Positions 1-5,319 of a DNA stretch of 7,546 nucleotides are shown here, one piece after another (position 1 is the first letter of the stretch; the number at the start of each line of letters is the position of its first letter). The position numbers and the translations under genes were made by a program. Under the pieces are notes generated by a model, which ran no database searches, had not been told where the DNA came from, and saw only the letters and a program-made list of their open reading frames with translations. This DNA is from Bordetella parapertussis (lineage in GTDB: Bacteria > Pseudomonadota > Gammaproteobacteria > Burkholderiales > Burkholderiaceae_C), in the NCBI GenBank assembly GCA_945907335.1, contig CAMDSU010000082.1:1-7546 (forward strand). Reading direction: 5' to 3'.

Positions 1-1128
1 TCAGCTGAGTGCGTGACCTTGTGCATTCACGTACAGGGCGTAAATGGAGGTAGAGCCAGTCATGAACAAACGGTTGCGCTTGGTGCCGCCGAAGCACAGA
101 TTGGCAATCACCTCTGGGGTGTGCAGGAAAGCCAGCAAGGTGCCATCAGGGTGATGGACACGCACGCCATTGGTTTCCATGCCGCCCCAGCCCCAACCGC
201 ACCACACGTTGCCATCGGTGTCACAACGGATACCGTCGGTGAAACCAGGTGCAAAGTCGGCGAAGATTTTGGGGTTGCTGAGTTTTTGGTCTTTCACATC
301 AAACACAATGATGTTGGCTGGGTTGCCCGGGCCGTCAGTCGCGCCAGTGTCAACCACATAGCACTTCTTGAAGTCAGGTGAGAAGCAAATGCCGTTAGGG
401 CGACGCATCGGGCCTTCAGCAGCTACTGTGACCTTGCCGTCCGGCGCAATGCGGTAGACGCGTGTGGGCAGTTCGAACTCAGCCTTGTGGCCTTCGTATG
501 GACCCATGATGCCGTAGCCGGGGTCGGTGAAATAGATGGAGCCGTCAGGTGTGGTGGCTGCATCGTTAGGTGCATTGAGTTTTTTGCCGCCAAAGCCGTC
601 GCACAAAATGGTCCATGTGCCGTCATAGTTACGACGACGCACGCGGCGGGTGTCGTGTTCCATGGCGATCAAGCGGCCTTGGATGTCACGGCTGTGGCCA
701 TTGGAGTAGCCTGAATCTGTTTGAAACGTACTGACTTCACCGTTTTCTTCGTTCCAACGCAACACGCGGTTGTTCGGAATATCACTCCACAGCAAATTGC
801 CCCAGTCGCCCATCCAAACTGGGCCTTCACACCACAAAGCGGCGTTGTGGCCTTGGCCGTGCCAAATGCGTTGCAAGGTGGAATTGCCTTGGCGGCCTGT
901 AAAGCGCTTATCCAGTACTTCGAATGCGGGCTCAGGGTAAGTCACGGGATGATTTCCCGTCCAGTCACGGCCTTGGTGAAATTTGTCGTTGGCGCCAGCA
1001 GCGGTGGCGGTAGCGGCTGCCACACCTGCAGCAGCACTGGCCAAAAAGCCACGGCGTGCAAGCGATGGAGGCTTGGCTTCTACCTTGTCAGCAACAGAAG
1101 TGATGGTCTGGTCTGCGATGGATTTCAT
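1..1128 (-). CDS. Tat-exported SMP-30/gluconolactonase/LRE-family protein
   Basis: A complete 375-residue protein; its TGA stop occupies the first three bases of the window. The N-terminus has a twin-arginine signal: ARRGFLAS at residues 24-31, an Ala-rich hydrophobic stretch to about residue 46, and likely cleavage after the AGA at 44-46. It should therefore be exported folded to the periplasm. The rest reads as a six-bladed SMP-30 propeller. By analogy with regucalcin, E101 (in CEGPVW), N245 (in RPNGICFS) and D298 (in FTDGIRCD) are the likely divalent-metal ligands, and N188 (in APND) the substrate-side Asn. Family members hydrolyse sugar lactones or other esters; the substrate here cannot be read from sequence. 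The stretch before the RR pair is unusually long (24 residues), but the ATG has a strong Shine-Dalgarno sequence and no other Met occurs before residue 106. No partner gene is visible downstream because the window ends. Family assignment is firm, substrate unknown. Confidence 0.92.
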   Translation of the reverse strand: MKSIADQTITSVADKVEAKPPSLARRGFLASAAAGVAAATATAAGANDKFHQGRDWTGNHPVTYPEPAFEVLDKRFTGRQGNSTLQRIWHGQGHNAALWCEGPVWMGDWGNLLWSDIPNNRVLRWNEENGEVSTFQTDSGYSNGHSRDIQGRLIAMEHDTRRVRRRNYDGTWTILCDGFGGKKLNAPNDAATTPDGSIYFTDPGYGIMGPYEGHKAEFELPTRVYRIAPDGKVTVAAEGPMRRPNGICFSPDFKKCYVVDTGATDGPGNPANIIVFDVKDQKLSNPKIFADFAPGFTDGIRCDTDGNVWCGWGWGGMETNGVRVHHPDGTLLAFLHTPEVIANLCFGGTKRNRLFMTGSTSIYALYVNAQGHALS

Positions 1129-1132
1129 TCGT

Positions 1133-1139
1133 TCTCCTT
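1133..1139 (-). promoter_or_regulatory. Ribosome binding site of the SMP-30-like gene
   Basis: On the minus strand AAGGAGA lies 4 nt before the ATG at 1128-1126. It is close to the ideal anti-16S complement and supports the annotated start despite the long N-terminal region before the Tat motif. Confidence 0.75.
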
Positions 1140-1149
1140 GGATGGTTGA

Positions 1150-1169
1150 GCTTGCAAATGCTTGTAAGC
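1150..1169. repeat. Operator-like inverted repeat upstream of the SMP-30-like gene
   Basis: GCTTGCAA, a 4-nt spacer ATGC, then TTGTAAGC: two 8-bp arms complementary except for one G/T position. It lies 22-41 nt upstream of the start codon of the minus-strand gene at 1-1128, where a repressor site or 5'-UTR hairpin would sit. Size and spacing suit a dimeric helix-turn-helix regulator, but no regulator gene is in view and the regulatory role is inferred only from position. Confidence 0.4.
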
Positions 1170-1210
1170 ACGTTCATCTTCAATTTAAAACCTAAGAATG
1201 AAATACGCAT

Positions 1211-1238
1211 AAACCCTTAAATTTCATAAGGGTTTTTT
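1211..1238 (+). terminator. Rho-independent terminator-like hairpin, plus-strand polarity
   Basis: AAACCCTTA (1211-1219) pairs perfectly with TAAGGGTTT (1227-1235) around a 7-nt loop, and the T-run continues to 1238. On the plus strand this is a good intrinsic terminator shape. On the minus strand, the direction of both flanking genes, the stem is followed only by ATGCG, so it would be weak there. It could still act as a poor 3' end for the YceI operon. No plus-strand gene is recognised upstream. Confidence 0.5.
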
Positions 1239-1270
1239 CGGGGAATAAATCCTAGTGGAAATAATGGATT

Positions 1271-1307
1271 GCAACCCGTCAAATTAATGTTGAGCGGGTT
1301 GCTTTTT
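1271..1307 (+). terminator. Strong hairpin plus T-tract, plus-strand polarity
   Basis: GCAACCCG (1271-1278) pairs perfectly with CGGGTTGC (1295-1302). TCAA (1279-1282) and TTGA (1290-1293) extend the stem with one bulged G, leaving a short AT-rich loop. TTTTT follows at 1303-1307, giving textbook intrinsic-terminator form for plus-strand transcription. It starts only 8 nt past the stop of the minus-strand yceI gene at 1315, where a terminator is expected, but on that strand the T-tract becomes an A-tract before the stem and AATCCATT follows it. It may therefore protect the 3' end or stop antisense transcription. Confidence 0.55.
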
Positions 1308-1314
1308 AATTTGA

Positions 1315-1887
1315 TTACTGCTTGACAGCTTCTACTTGGATCAGCAATTTGACTTTGTCAGGGATACCGAAATCGATGCCCCAGTTCATGCCCCATTGGC
1401 TGCGCATGATGGTGGTTTCAAAGTCGCCGCCGCACACTTCGCGCTTGAGCATGGGGTGGTCATAGCAATTGAAATTGGTGGCTTTCAGAACCACGGGTAA
1501 GGTCTTGCCCAACATGGTCAGTTGGCCAGTCACTTCAGACACTTTGTCGCCGCTGAAGCTGAACTTGTCCGCATTGAATGTCATGGTCGGGTGCTTGGCA
1601 GCGTCAAAAAAATCAGGCTTTTTCAGGTGCGCGTTGAATGCCTCTGTGCCGGTGTTGATAGAGTCGGCTTGGATGGTCAAGTTCACTTTGCCGGTTTTTC
1701 CAGCGCGGTCAAATTGCACAGAGCCTTCTTTTTTGTCAAACCGGCCACGGTTGGTGGAGGTGCCAAAGTGGGTGACTTCAAAAGTCACAAAGGTGTGTGT
1801 GGGATCGATGTTGTAGGTGGCTGCTTGGGCAGACACAGACGCAAACACGCTGGCCGTGAGGGCGCAAGCAAGTGACAAATGACGCAT
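1315..1887 (-). CDS. YceI-family periplasmic protein (second YceI of the operon)
   Basis: A complete 190-residue YceI-family protein. A signal peptide covers residues 1-22 (short basic start, Ala-rich core, AQA before the cut), so it is periplasmic. The mature part opens with TYNIDPTHTFVTFEVTHFG, typical of the YceI domain, a lipocalin-like beta-barrel. Family members, as in the TT1927b structure, bind long isoprenoid or quinone-type lipids. LKKPDFFDAAKHPTMTF is another family hallmark. It differs from its neighbour in having two cysteines, C141 and C152, around an NCYDHPMLKREVC segment, which could form a periplasmic disulfide. The ATG has AGGAG (1896-1900) 8 nt upstream. It is the last gene of the cytochrome b561-yceI-yceI operon, 29 nt after the preceding gene. 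Exact ligand unknown. Confidence 0.93.
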   Translation of the reverse strand: MRHLSLACALTASVFASVSAQAATYNIDPTHTFVTFEVTHFGTSTNRGRFDKKEGSVQFDRAGKTGKVNLTIQADSINTGTEAFNAHLKKPDFFDAAKHPTMTFNADKFSFSGDKVSEVTGQLTMLGKTLPVVLKATNFNCYDHPMLKREVCGGDFETTIMRSQWGMNWGIDFGIPDKVKLLIQVEAVKQ

Positions 1888-1916
1888 AGAAAAAACTCCT
1901 GAGGTTGGGAAAAGGG

Positions 1917-2492
1917 TTAAAGCTTGGCAACGCCTGTCAGTACAAAATTGAATTTCACTTGTACTTCGTCAGCCACCAAAGAGGTGTCTGACCATTCGTT
2001 GTCACCGATCTTGAAGCCCAAACGCTTGATGGCGAATGAGCCCACAGCGGTGGTGAGGCCGCCGGTTTGGGTCAGGCTGACCGGGACCACAATGTCCTGG
2101 CTCACGCCTTTGATAGAGAGTTTGCCGCTGACTTCATATTTGCCGGGCGCGGTTTTTTTGATGGCGGTGGACTGAAACCCGGCTTTGGCAAATTTGGCTG
2201 TGCTGAACCAATCGGATTTTTGTACTTCGGCATCGGTTTCTTTGGCCCCCAGGCTGGCGCTGGCCATGTCGACGCTGAAGCTGATTTTGCCGCTGGCGGG
2301 TTTGGCTGGGTCAAAACTGATTTGCGCATCAAATGATTTGAAGCGTCCCTCCACCGGCACGCCCATTTGTTTGCTGACAAACACTATGTCGCTTTTTGCA
2401 GCTTGCAATTTTTGCTCGGCGTGAGAGGTGGCGCTGCCCAAGGCGGCGAATATCATGCACATCAGGACAAGTAGTCGGTTCATGAAAAACAT
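1917..2492 (-). CDS. YceI-family periplasmic protein (first YceI of the operon)
   Basis: A complete 191-residue YceI-family protein. The signal peptide ends near SHA at residues 23-25, so the mature protein is periplasmic. Family signs are VPVEGRFKSFDAQISFDP, the SDWFSTAKFAKAGFQS segment, and the closing IGDNEWSDTSLVADEVQVKF. Unlike the second YceI, the mature part has no cysteine. It sits 21 nt downstream of the cytochrome b561 gene, and the association of a b561-type cytochrome with YceI matches the yceJ-yceI pair of Escherichia coli. A role in carrying or protecting a quinone or isoprenoid for the membrane cytochrome is plausible but inferred. There are two nearby starts, Met1 and Met4. 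The GGAG at 2498-2501 lies 5 nt before Met1 and 14 nt before Met4, which favours Met1. Confidence 0.93.
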   Translation of the reverse strand: MFFMNRLLVLMCMIFAALGSATSHAEQKLQAAKSDIVFVSKQMGVPVEGRFKSFDAQISFDPAKPASGKISFSVDMASASLGAKETDAEVQKSDWFSTAKFAKAGFQSTAIKKTAPGKYEVSGKLSIKGVSQDIVVPVSLTQTGGLTTAVGSFAIKRLGFKIGDNEWSDTSLVADEVQVKFNFVLTGVAKL

Positions 2493-2497
2493 CAGGG

Positions 2498-2501
2498 CTC
2501 C
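2498..2501 (-). promoter_or_regulatory. Ribosome binding site deciding the start of the first yceI
   Basis: GGAG on the minus strand lies 5 nt from the ATG at 2492-2490 and 14 nt from the alternative ATG at 2483-2481. The shorter spacing is workable and the longer one is not, so the upstream Met is preferred. Confidence 0.55.
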
Positions 2502-2513
2502 AAAAGGTGAGGG

Positions 2514-3086
2514 TCAGCGGCGTGGCCACATGCGTTGCAACAAGGCGTGTTTGTCCCACCACTGGTGCTTCAAGGCTGCTGCTACATGCAGCATGATCAG
2601 CAGAGCCAGCGCCATGGCGGTGTATTCGTGCAAGGGTTTGATGGATTCGGCCAAGGCCTCGTTGGCTGGGACAAAGTCAGGCAAGGGCAACACGCCAAAC
2701 ACCACCACGGGATAACCAGCCGCAGAGCTGTACGCCCAGCCCGCCAAAGGCACGATGAAAAACAAGGCATACATGCTGTACTGGGTCAGGTAATGCGCAT
2801 GGTGTTGCCAAGCAGGCATGCTTCGTTGGATATCTGCAGACAAGGGCGGCGGGCGGTGCGTGAGGCGCCAGACCAAGCGCCACACAGAAAGGGTGAGTAT
2901 GCAAATGCCCGCCCATTTGTGCCAATTGAACAGCTTGAGCCGCTCAGGAGAGACAGGCAAATCTTCCATGTAATAGCCGACCGTAAACATCGCAATCAAC
3001 GCTGCGCCAAGCAGCCAGTGCAGCACCACAGCCATCAGGCTAAAGCCAGTGGACGGGGAGGGGTTGGGGTTCACTTCGTTGGTCAT
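2514..3086 (-). CDS. Cytochrome b561 (YceJ/CybB type)
   Basis: A complete 190-residue inner-membrane cytochrome b561. Four hydrophobic helices lie at roughly residues 17-38, 57-75, 103-121 and 153-172. Histidines placed as in the bacterial b561 family are H23 (VVLHW), H56 (NWHKW), H153 (LHEYTA) and H167 (MLHVAAAL); the last two are 14 residues apart on one helix. They would bind two b-type haems. The family moves electrons from the quinol pool, and CybB of E. coli acts as a superoxide:ubiquinone oxidoreductase; the partner here is unknown. It is the first gene of an operon with two yceI genes. The first 15 residues are rich in Asn, Pro and Ser. No clear Shine-Dalgarno sequence precedes the ATG, which suggests weak or unusual initiation. 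Confidence 0.93.
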   Translation of the reverse strand: MTNEVNPNPSPSTGFSLMAVVLHWLLGAALIAMFTVGYYMEDLPVSPERLKLFNWHKWAGICILTLSVWRLVWRLTHRPPPLSADIQRSMPAWQHHAHYLTQYSMYALFFIVPLAGWAYSSAAGYPVVVFGVLPLPDFVPANEALAESIKPLHEYTAMALALLIMLHVAAALKHQWWDKHALLQRMWPRR

Positions 3087-3125
3087 GTTGATAAGCTTAG
3101 GTTGTAATTGAACAAAATCATTGCC

Positions 3126-3152
3126 TTTATTTGATGGTTAGATGCAAATAAA
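3126..3152. repeat. AT-rich inverted repeat upstream of the b561-yceI operon
   Basis: TTTATTTG (3126-3133) and CAAATAAA (3145-3152) are perfect 8-bp inverted arms separated by 11 nt. The repeat lies 40-66 nt upstream of the cytochrome b561 ATG, within the 120-nt gap (3087-3206) between it and the preceding minus-strand gene. No T-tract follows on either strand, so it is not a terminator. An operator overlapping the operon promoter is the likeliest reading. I could not assign convincing -35 and -10 boxes: TTGTTT and TCTAAC with a 16-nt spacer on the minus strand are only weak matches. Confidence 0.35.
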
Positions 3153-3206
3153 TTGATTAAACAAGGGTTTCGTGGGTCGAATTCATGGGGCCGAGCACTG
3201 TCACTT

Positions 3207-3635
3207 TCATTTGCGTCTGGGCTGTTGGCTCATCAGCACCGAATACACCACTTCTACGCCACGCACCGTGTTGGTCAATCGCAGGTCCAGTATGCGGTCG
3301 TTTTTTGTCAGTGTCATGATGTAACTCGTGCCCAAACGCAGCATCGACAACAGCCGCCAGTCCTTTTCCTCGGCGTCGGCGATCAGCGCAGATTGCACCT
3401 CTTCGCTGTAAGCCTCTGCCACGCTGGCATAGAAGATCCCGGTTTGTAGCTCGCCTTCCCCAAGCAACACGGTTTGCTCAGGCCGGGTTTGCAGCATGGT
3501 CTCGACATACGGGTACATGTCAACTTGCATCGCTGGCCAAGGGGTTTGGGCCCACGCCATGGTTTGTAAACAAACGCCAACAAGCATCAAGCTACAGCGC
3601 CCTAAAGCACGGAGACAAAACGACACGGCCGTCAC
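3207..3635 (-). CDS. Exported protein of unknown function, 142 aa
   Basis: I do not recognise this protein. It starts with GTG, the first possible start after an in-frame stop at 3669-3671. The N-terminus looks like a signal peptide: Arg at 9 and 13, a hydrophobic core over residues 14-27, and AWA at 27-29 as a signal peptidase I site. No lipobox is present. The mature part, about 113 residues, is acidic in the middle (EAYSEEVQ, ADAEEKDWR) and ends basic (QQPRRK). The C-terminal half (SMLRLGTSYIMTLTKNDRILDLRLTNTVRGVEVVYSVL) reads as alternating beta-strands. The mature part has no cysteine and no catalytic motif I can name. No clear Shine-Dalgarno sequence precedes the GTG. An internal ATG at 3587-3585 (residue 17) would leave a poor signal without basic residues. 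It follows nlpC by 63 nt on the same strand, so co-transcription with the cell-wall hydrolase is possible. Confidence 0.7.
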   Translation of the reverse strand: MTAVSFCLRALGRCSLMLVGVCLQTMAWAQTPWPAMQVDMYPYVETMLQTRPEQTVLLGEGELQTGIFYASVAEAYSEEVQSALIADAEEKDWRLLSMLRLGTSYIMTLTKNDRILDLRLTNTVRGVEVVYSVLMSQQPRRK

Positions 3636-3692
3636 CGGTCTGCTGGCTGTCTGCCGATGAGAATTGGATCAGCCATGGTCTGGTCCCCAGAT

Positions 3693-3720
3693 ATCGGATC
3701 AGCGAAGCGCGGAATCCGAT
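3693..3720 (-). repeat. Inverted repeat spanning the end of nlpC
   Basis: ATCGGAT (3693-3699) and ATCCGAT (3714-3720) form a perfect 7-bp stem around 14 nt, within which GCG (3702-3704) and CGC (3708-3710) could pair. It covers the last codons and stop of the NlpC/P60 gene. No T-run follows on the minus strand, so it is not a standard intrinsic terminator. It may act as an mRNA 3' hairpin between nlpC and the next gene. An 8-bp direct repeat, GGATCAGC, also occurs at 3667-3674 and 3697-3704. Confidence 0.35.
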
Positions 3721-4253
3721 GGGTTGGTAAGTGTGGAGGGGCTGACCCGACGCGCACCGTTGAAGCGTTTGCGCCAGTAGTTGTCGGACATATTCTCTAT
3801 GCGTACTTCTCCACCGGCCCGTGGTGAATGGATGAATCTGCCTTCACCCACATAAATGCCGACATGGCTGAAGGCTCTGCGCAAGGTATTGAAAAACACC
3901 AAGTCGCCGGGTTGAAGTTCGTCCTTGTCGATAGTTTGGGTAACCGCAGCTTGTTCTTTGGCGTTGTGCGGCAAGACCAGGCCCAAGGTGCTTGCGTACA
4001 TGGCGCGGACAAAACCGCTGCAATCAAAACCGGCGATGCCGGTGCCGCCGCGTTTGTAGGGGACGCCCAAAAACCCCATGGCGTTGACCACCAGTTCGGA
4101 GGCTTGGTTGCCCACACGTTGGCCGATCTGGCTGATTTCTGACACGACCACCGATTGGTTGATCAGCGCTTCCAAATCGTCAGTGTCTGCAGGAGCAGGG
4201 GTTGCGTGGGCAATGCCGATTGACAGGCAACAGAGAAAAATCAGGCGAAACAT
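3699..4253 (-). CDS. Periplasmic NlpC/P60 peptidoglycan endopeptidase
   Basis: A complete 184-residue NlpC/P60 cysteine peptidase, similar in size to Spr/MepS of E. coli. The signal peptide ends at about AHA (residues 15-17). C8 and C9 are not in a lipobox, so it should be soluble and periplasmic rather than a lipoprotein. After a linker (about 20-50), the catalytic domain begins with AMGFLGVPYKRGG. The catalytic triad is C78 (FDCSGFV), H130 (FSHVGIYVG) and H142 (RFIHSPR). LQPGDLVFF at 113-121 is another family hallmark. Such enzymes cut peptide stems of peptidoglycan, usually the D-Glu/meso-DAP bond or DD-crosslinks. The ATG lacks a Shine-Dalgarno sequence; a TATGAT box sits only 8 nt upstream. 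It is transcribed divergently from acuI and may share a transcript with the unknown exported gene downstream. Confidence 0.93.
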   Translation of the reverse strand: MFRLIFLCCLSIGIAHATPAPADTDDLEALINQSVVVSEISQIGQRVGNQASELVVNAMGFLGVPYKRGGTGIAGFDCSGFVRAMYASTLGLVLPHNAKEQAAVTQTIDKDELQPGDLVFFNTLRRAFSHVGIYVGEGRFIHSPRAGGEVRIENMSDNYWRKRFNGARRVSPSTLTNPSDSALR

Positions 4254-4261
4254 AGTGACGG

Positions 4262-4267
4262 ATCATA
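4262..4267 (-). promoter_or_regulatory. Possible -10 box of nlpC, implying a leaderless mRNA
   Basis: TATGAT on the minus strand matches the -10 consensus at five of six positions and ends 8 nt before the nlpC ATG. Transcription would begin at or within a base or two of the start codon. This agrees with the absence of a Shine-Dalgarno sequence. No good -35 box is found at 16-18 nt spacing, so the call is tentative. Confidence 0.35.
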
Positions 4268-4280
4268 ACGGTTGACCGTT
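4267..4280. repeat. Perfect 14-bp palindrome in the nlpC/acuI divergent region
   Basis: AACGGT-TG-ACCGTT is a perfect inverted repeat of two 6-bp arms with a 2-nt centre. It lies in the 88-nt region between the divergent nlpC and acuI starts, 14-27 nt upstream of nlpC and 62-75 nt upstream of acuI. It abuts the TATGAT box of nlpC and contains a TTGACC hexamer on the plus strand. The form and position suit a repressor operator, perhaps controlling both directions. The binding protein is unknown. Confidence 0.45.
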
Positions 4281-4329
4281 GTTTTCCAGCCTGTCGCACA
4301 ATCCGTACCTTGACTATCACTGCCGTTTA

Positions 4330-4334
4330 AAGGA
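4330..4334 (+). promoter_or_regulatory. Ribosome binding site deciding the acuI start
   Basis: AAGGA lies 7 nt before the ATG at 4342. This favours that ATG over an in-frame TTG at 4279, which would add 21 residues unlike anything in the family and has no ribosome binding site. Confidence 0.75.
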
Positions 4335-4341
4335 ATTTTGT

Positions 4342-5316
4342 ATGTTTCGCGCTATTACCCTGCAAAAAGAACCCGAATTCAATGCCAGCGTCCAAATGCT
4401 GGATCCCGCTCAGTTGCCCGACGCCGATGTGCACGTGCAAGTGGCGTATTCCACGTTGAACTTCAAAGACGGCTTGGCCATCACCAACAAAAGCCCGGTC
4501 GTGCGGGTCTGGCCGATGGTGGCCGGTATTGACGGCTCGGGGACTGTGATTTCCTCAACCCACGCCGGTTGGAAAACTGGTGACCATTTCGTGCACAACG
4601 GTTGGGGCGTGGGCGAAACCCATTGGGGCTGTTTGTCCGAGCAAGCGCGATTGAAAGGCGATTGGCTGGTGAAACTGCCCCAAGCCTTCACGCCGCGCCA
4701 GGCCATGGCCATTGGTACTGCTGGCTATACCGCCATGCTCTGCGTGATGGCCTTGGAGCAGCAAGGTGTTCAGCCCGGAAATGGCGATGTATTGGTCACT
4801 GGCGCGACCGGCGGGGTCGGCAGCGTGGCCGTGGCATTGCTCTCCAAATTGGGTTTCAACGTGGTGGCTGCCACTGGCAAAACCAGCGAAGAAGCCTATT
4901 TGAAATCGCTGGGCGCGCACAGCATCATCGACCGCGCGGAATTGTCAGCGCCCGGCAAGCCGTTTCAAAAAGAACGCTGGGCCGGGGTGGTGGATGCGGT
5001 CGGCTCACACACCTTGGCGAATGCACTTGCACAAACCCGTTACGGCGGTGCGGTCGCGGCTTGCGGCTTGGCGCAAGGCATGGATTTGCCCACCACCGTC
5101 ATGCCGTTCATCTTGCGCAATGTGCGTTTGATCGGTGTGGATTCTGTGATGGCCCCGCTGGCCTTGCGCCAGAAGGCGTGGGACAGGTTGGCGCTAGATC
5201 TGGACTTGGCTAAATTGGAAAGCATGATCGAAGACATCACTTTGGATCAGGTCGTAGAAAAAGCCCATGCGCTGATGGCGGGTCAAGTGCGCGGCCGCAT
5301 TGTGGTGAAGATTTAA
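4342..5316 (+). CDS. acuI: Acrylyl-CoA reductase (NADPH), AcuI/YhdH family
   Basis: A complete 324-residue medium-chain dehydrogenase/reductase, the same length as E. coli YhdH/AcuI. It reduces acryloyl-CoA to propionyl-CoA with NADPH in the cytosol, which removes a toxic electrophile. Family signs in order: FRAITLQKE at the N-terminus; YSTLNFKDGLAIT at 36-48; PMVAGIDGSGTV at 58-69; HNGWGVGETHWGCLSEQAR; GTAGYTAMLCVMALE; the Rossmann turn TGATGGVG at 153-160; a nucleotide-binding strand ending VVAATGK; VVDAVGS; GLAQGMDLPTTVMPFILRNVRLIGVDSV; and the closing GRIVVKI. The zinc ligands of alcohol dehydrogenases are absent, as expected. It is the first gene of an operon with a cysteine hydrolase (3-nt gap) and prpE, which fits acrylate, 3-hydroxypropionate or propionate metabolism. 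Confidence 0.93.
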   Translation: MFRAITLQKEPEFNASVQMLDPAQLPDADVHVQVAYSTLNFKDGLAITNKSPVVRVWPMVAGIDGSGTVISSTHAGWKTGDHFVHNGWGVGETHWGCLSEQARLKGDWLVKLPQAFTPRQAMAIGTAGYTAMLCVMALEQQGVQPGNGDVLVTGATGGVGSVAVALLSKLGFNVVAATGKTSEEAYLKSLGAHSIIDRAELSAPGKPFQKERWAGVVDAVGSHTLANALAQTRYGGAVAACGLAQGMDLPTTVMPFILRNVRLIGVDSVMAPLALRQKAWDRLALDLDLAKLESMIEDITLDQVVEKAHALMAGQVRGRIVVKI

Positions 5317-5319
5317 ACC

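Noticed and set aside
721..1195. Plus-strand open frames ending just before the plus-oriented terminators
   Set aside because: They are antisense to the clear SMP-30-like protein and its Tat signal and have no recognisable domain or ribosome site. Position before the terminators alone is not enough.
1129..1314. A riboswitch or defined small RNA in the 186-nt gap
   Set aside because: No known riboswitch core or convincing plus-strand promoter is visible; only the palindrome and the two hairpins can be supported.
2535..3107. A 190-codon open frame on the plus strand across the cytochrome gene
   Set aside because: It is the antisense shadow of the cytochrome b561 gene. It has no family-like sequence, and the minus-strand reading has helices and haem histidines.
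3562..3575. Palindrome GTTTGT-AA-ACAAAC
   Set aside because: It lies inside the signal-peptide codons of the unknown exported protein, has short arms, and is most simply chance.
4310..4315. TTGACT as a -35 box for acuI
   Set aside because: The matching -10 position would fall on the ribosome site and start codon, leaving no room for transcription start. No better promoter could be assigned in the gap.
4279..4341. A 21-residue N-terminal extension of AcuI from a TTG
   Set aside because: The ATG at 4342 has a good ribosome site and gives the exact family length of 324. The extension crosses the presumed promoter region.
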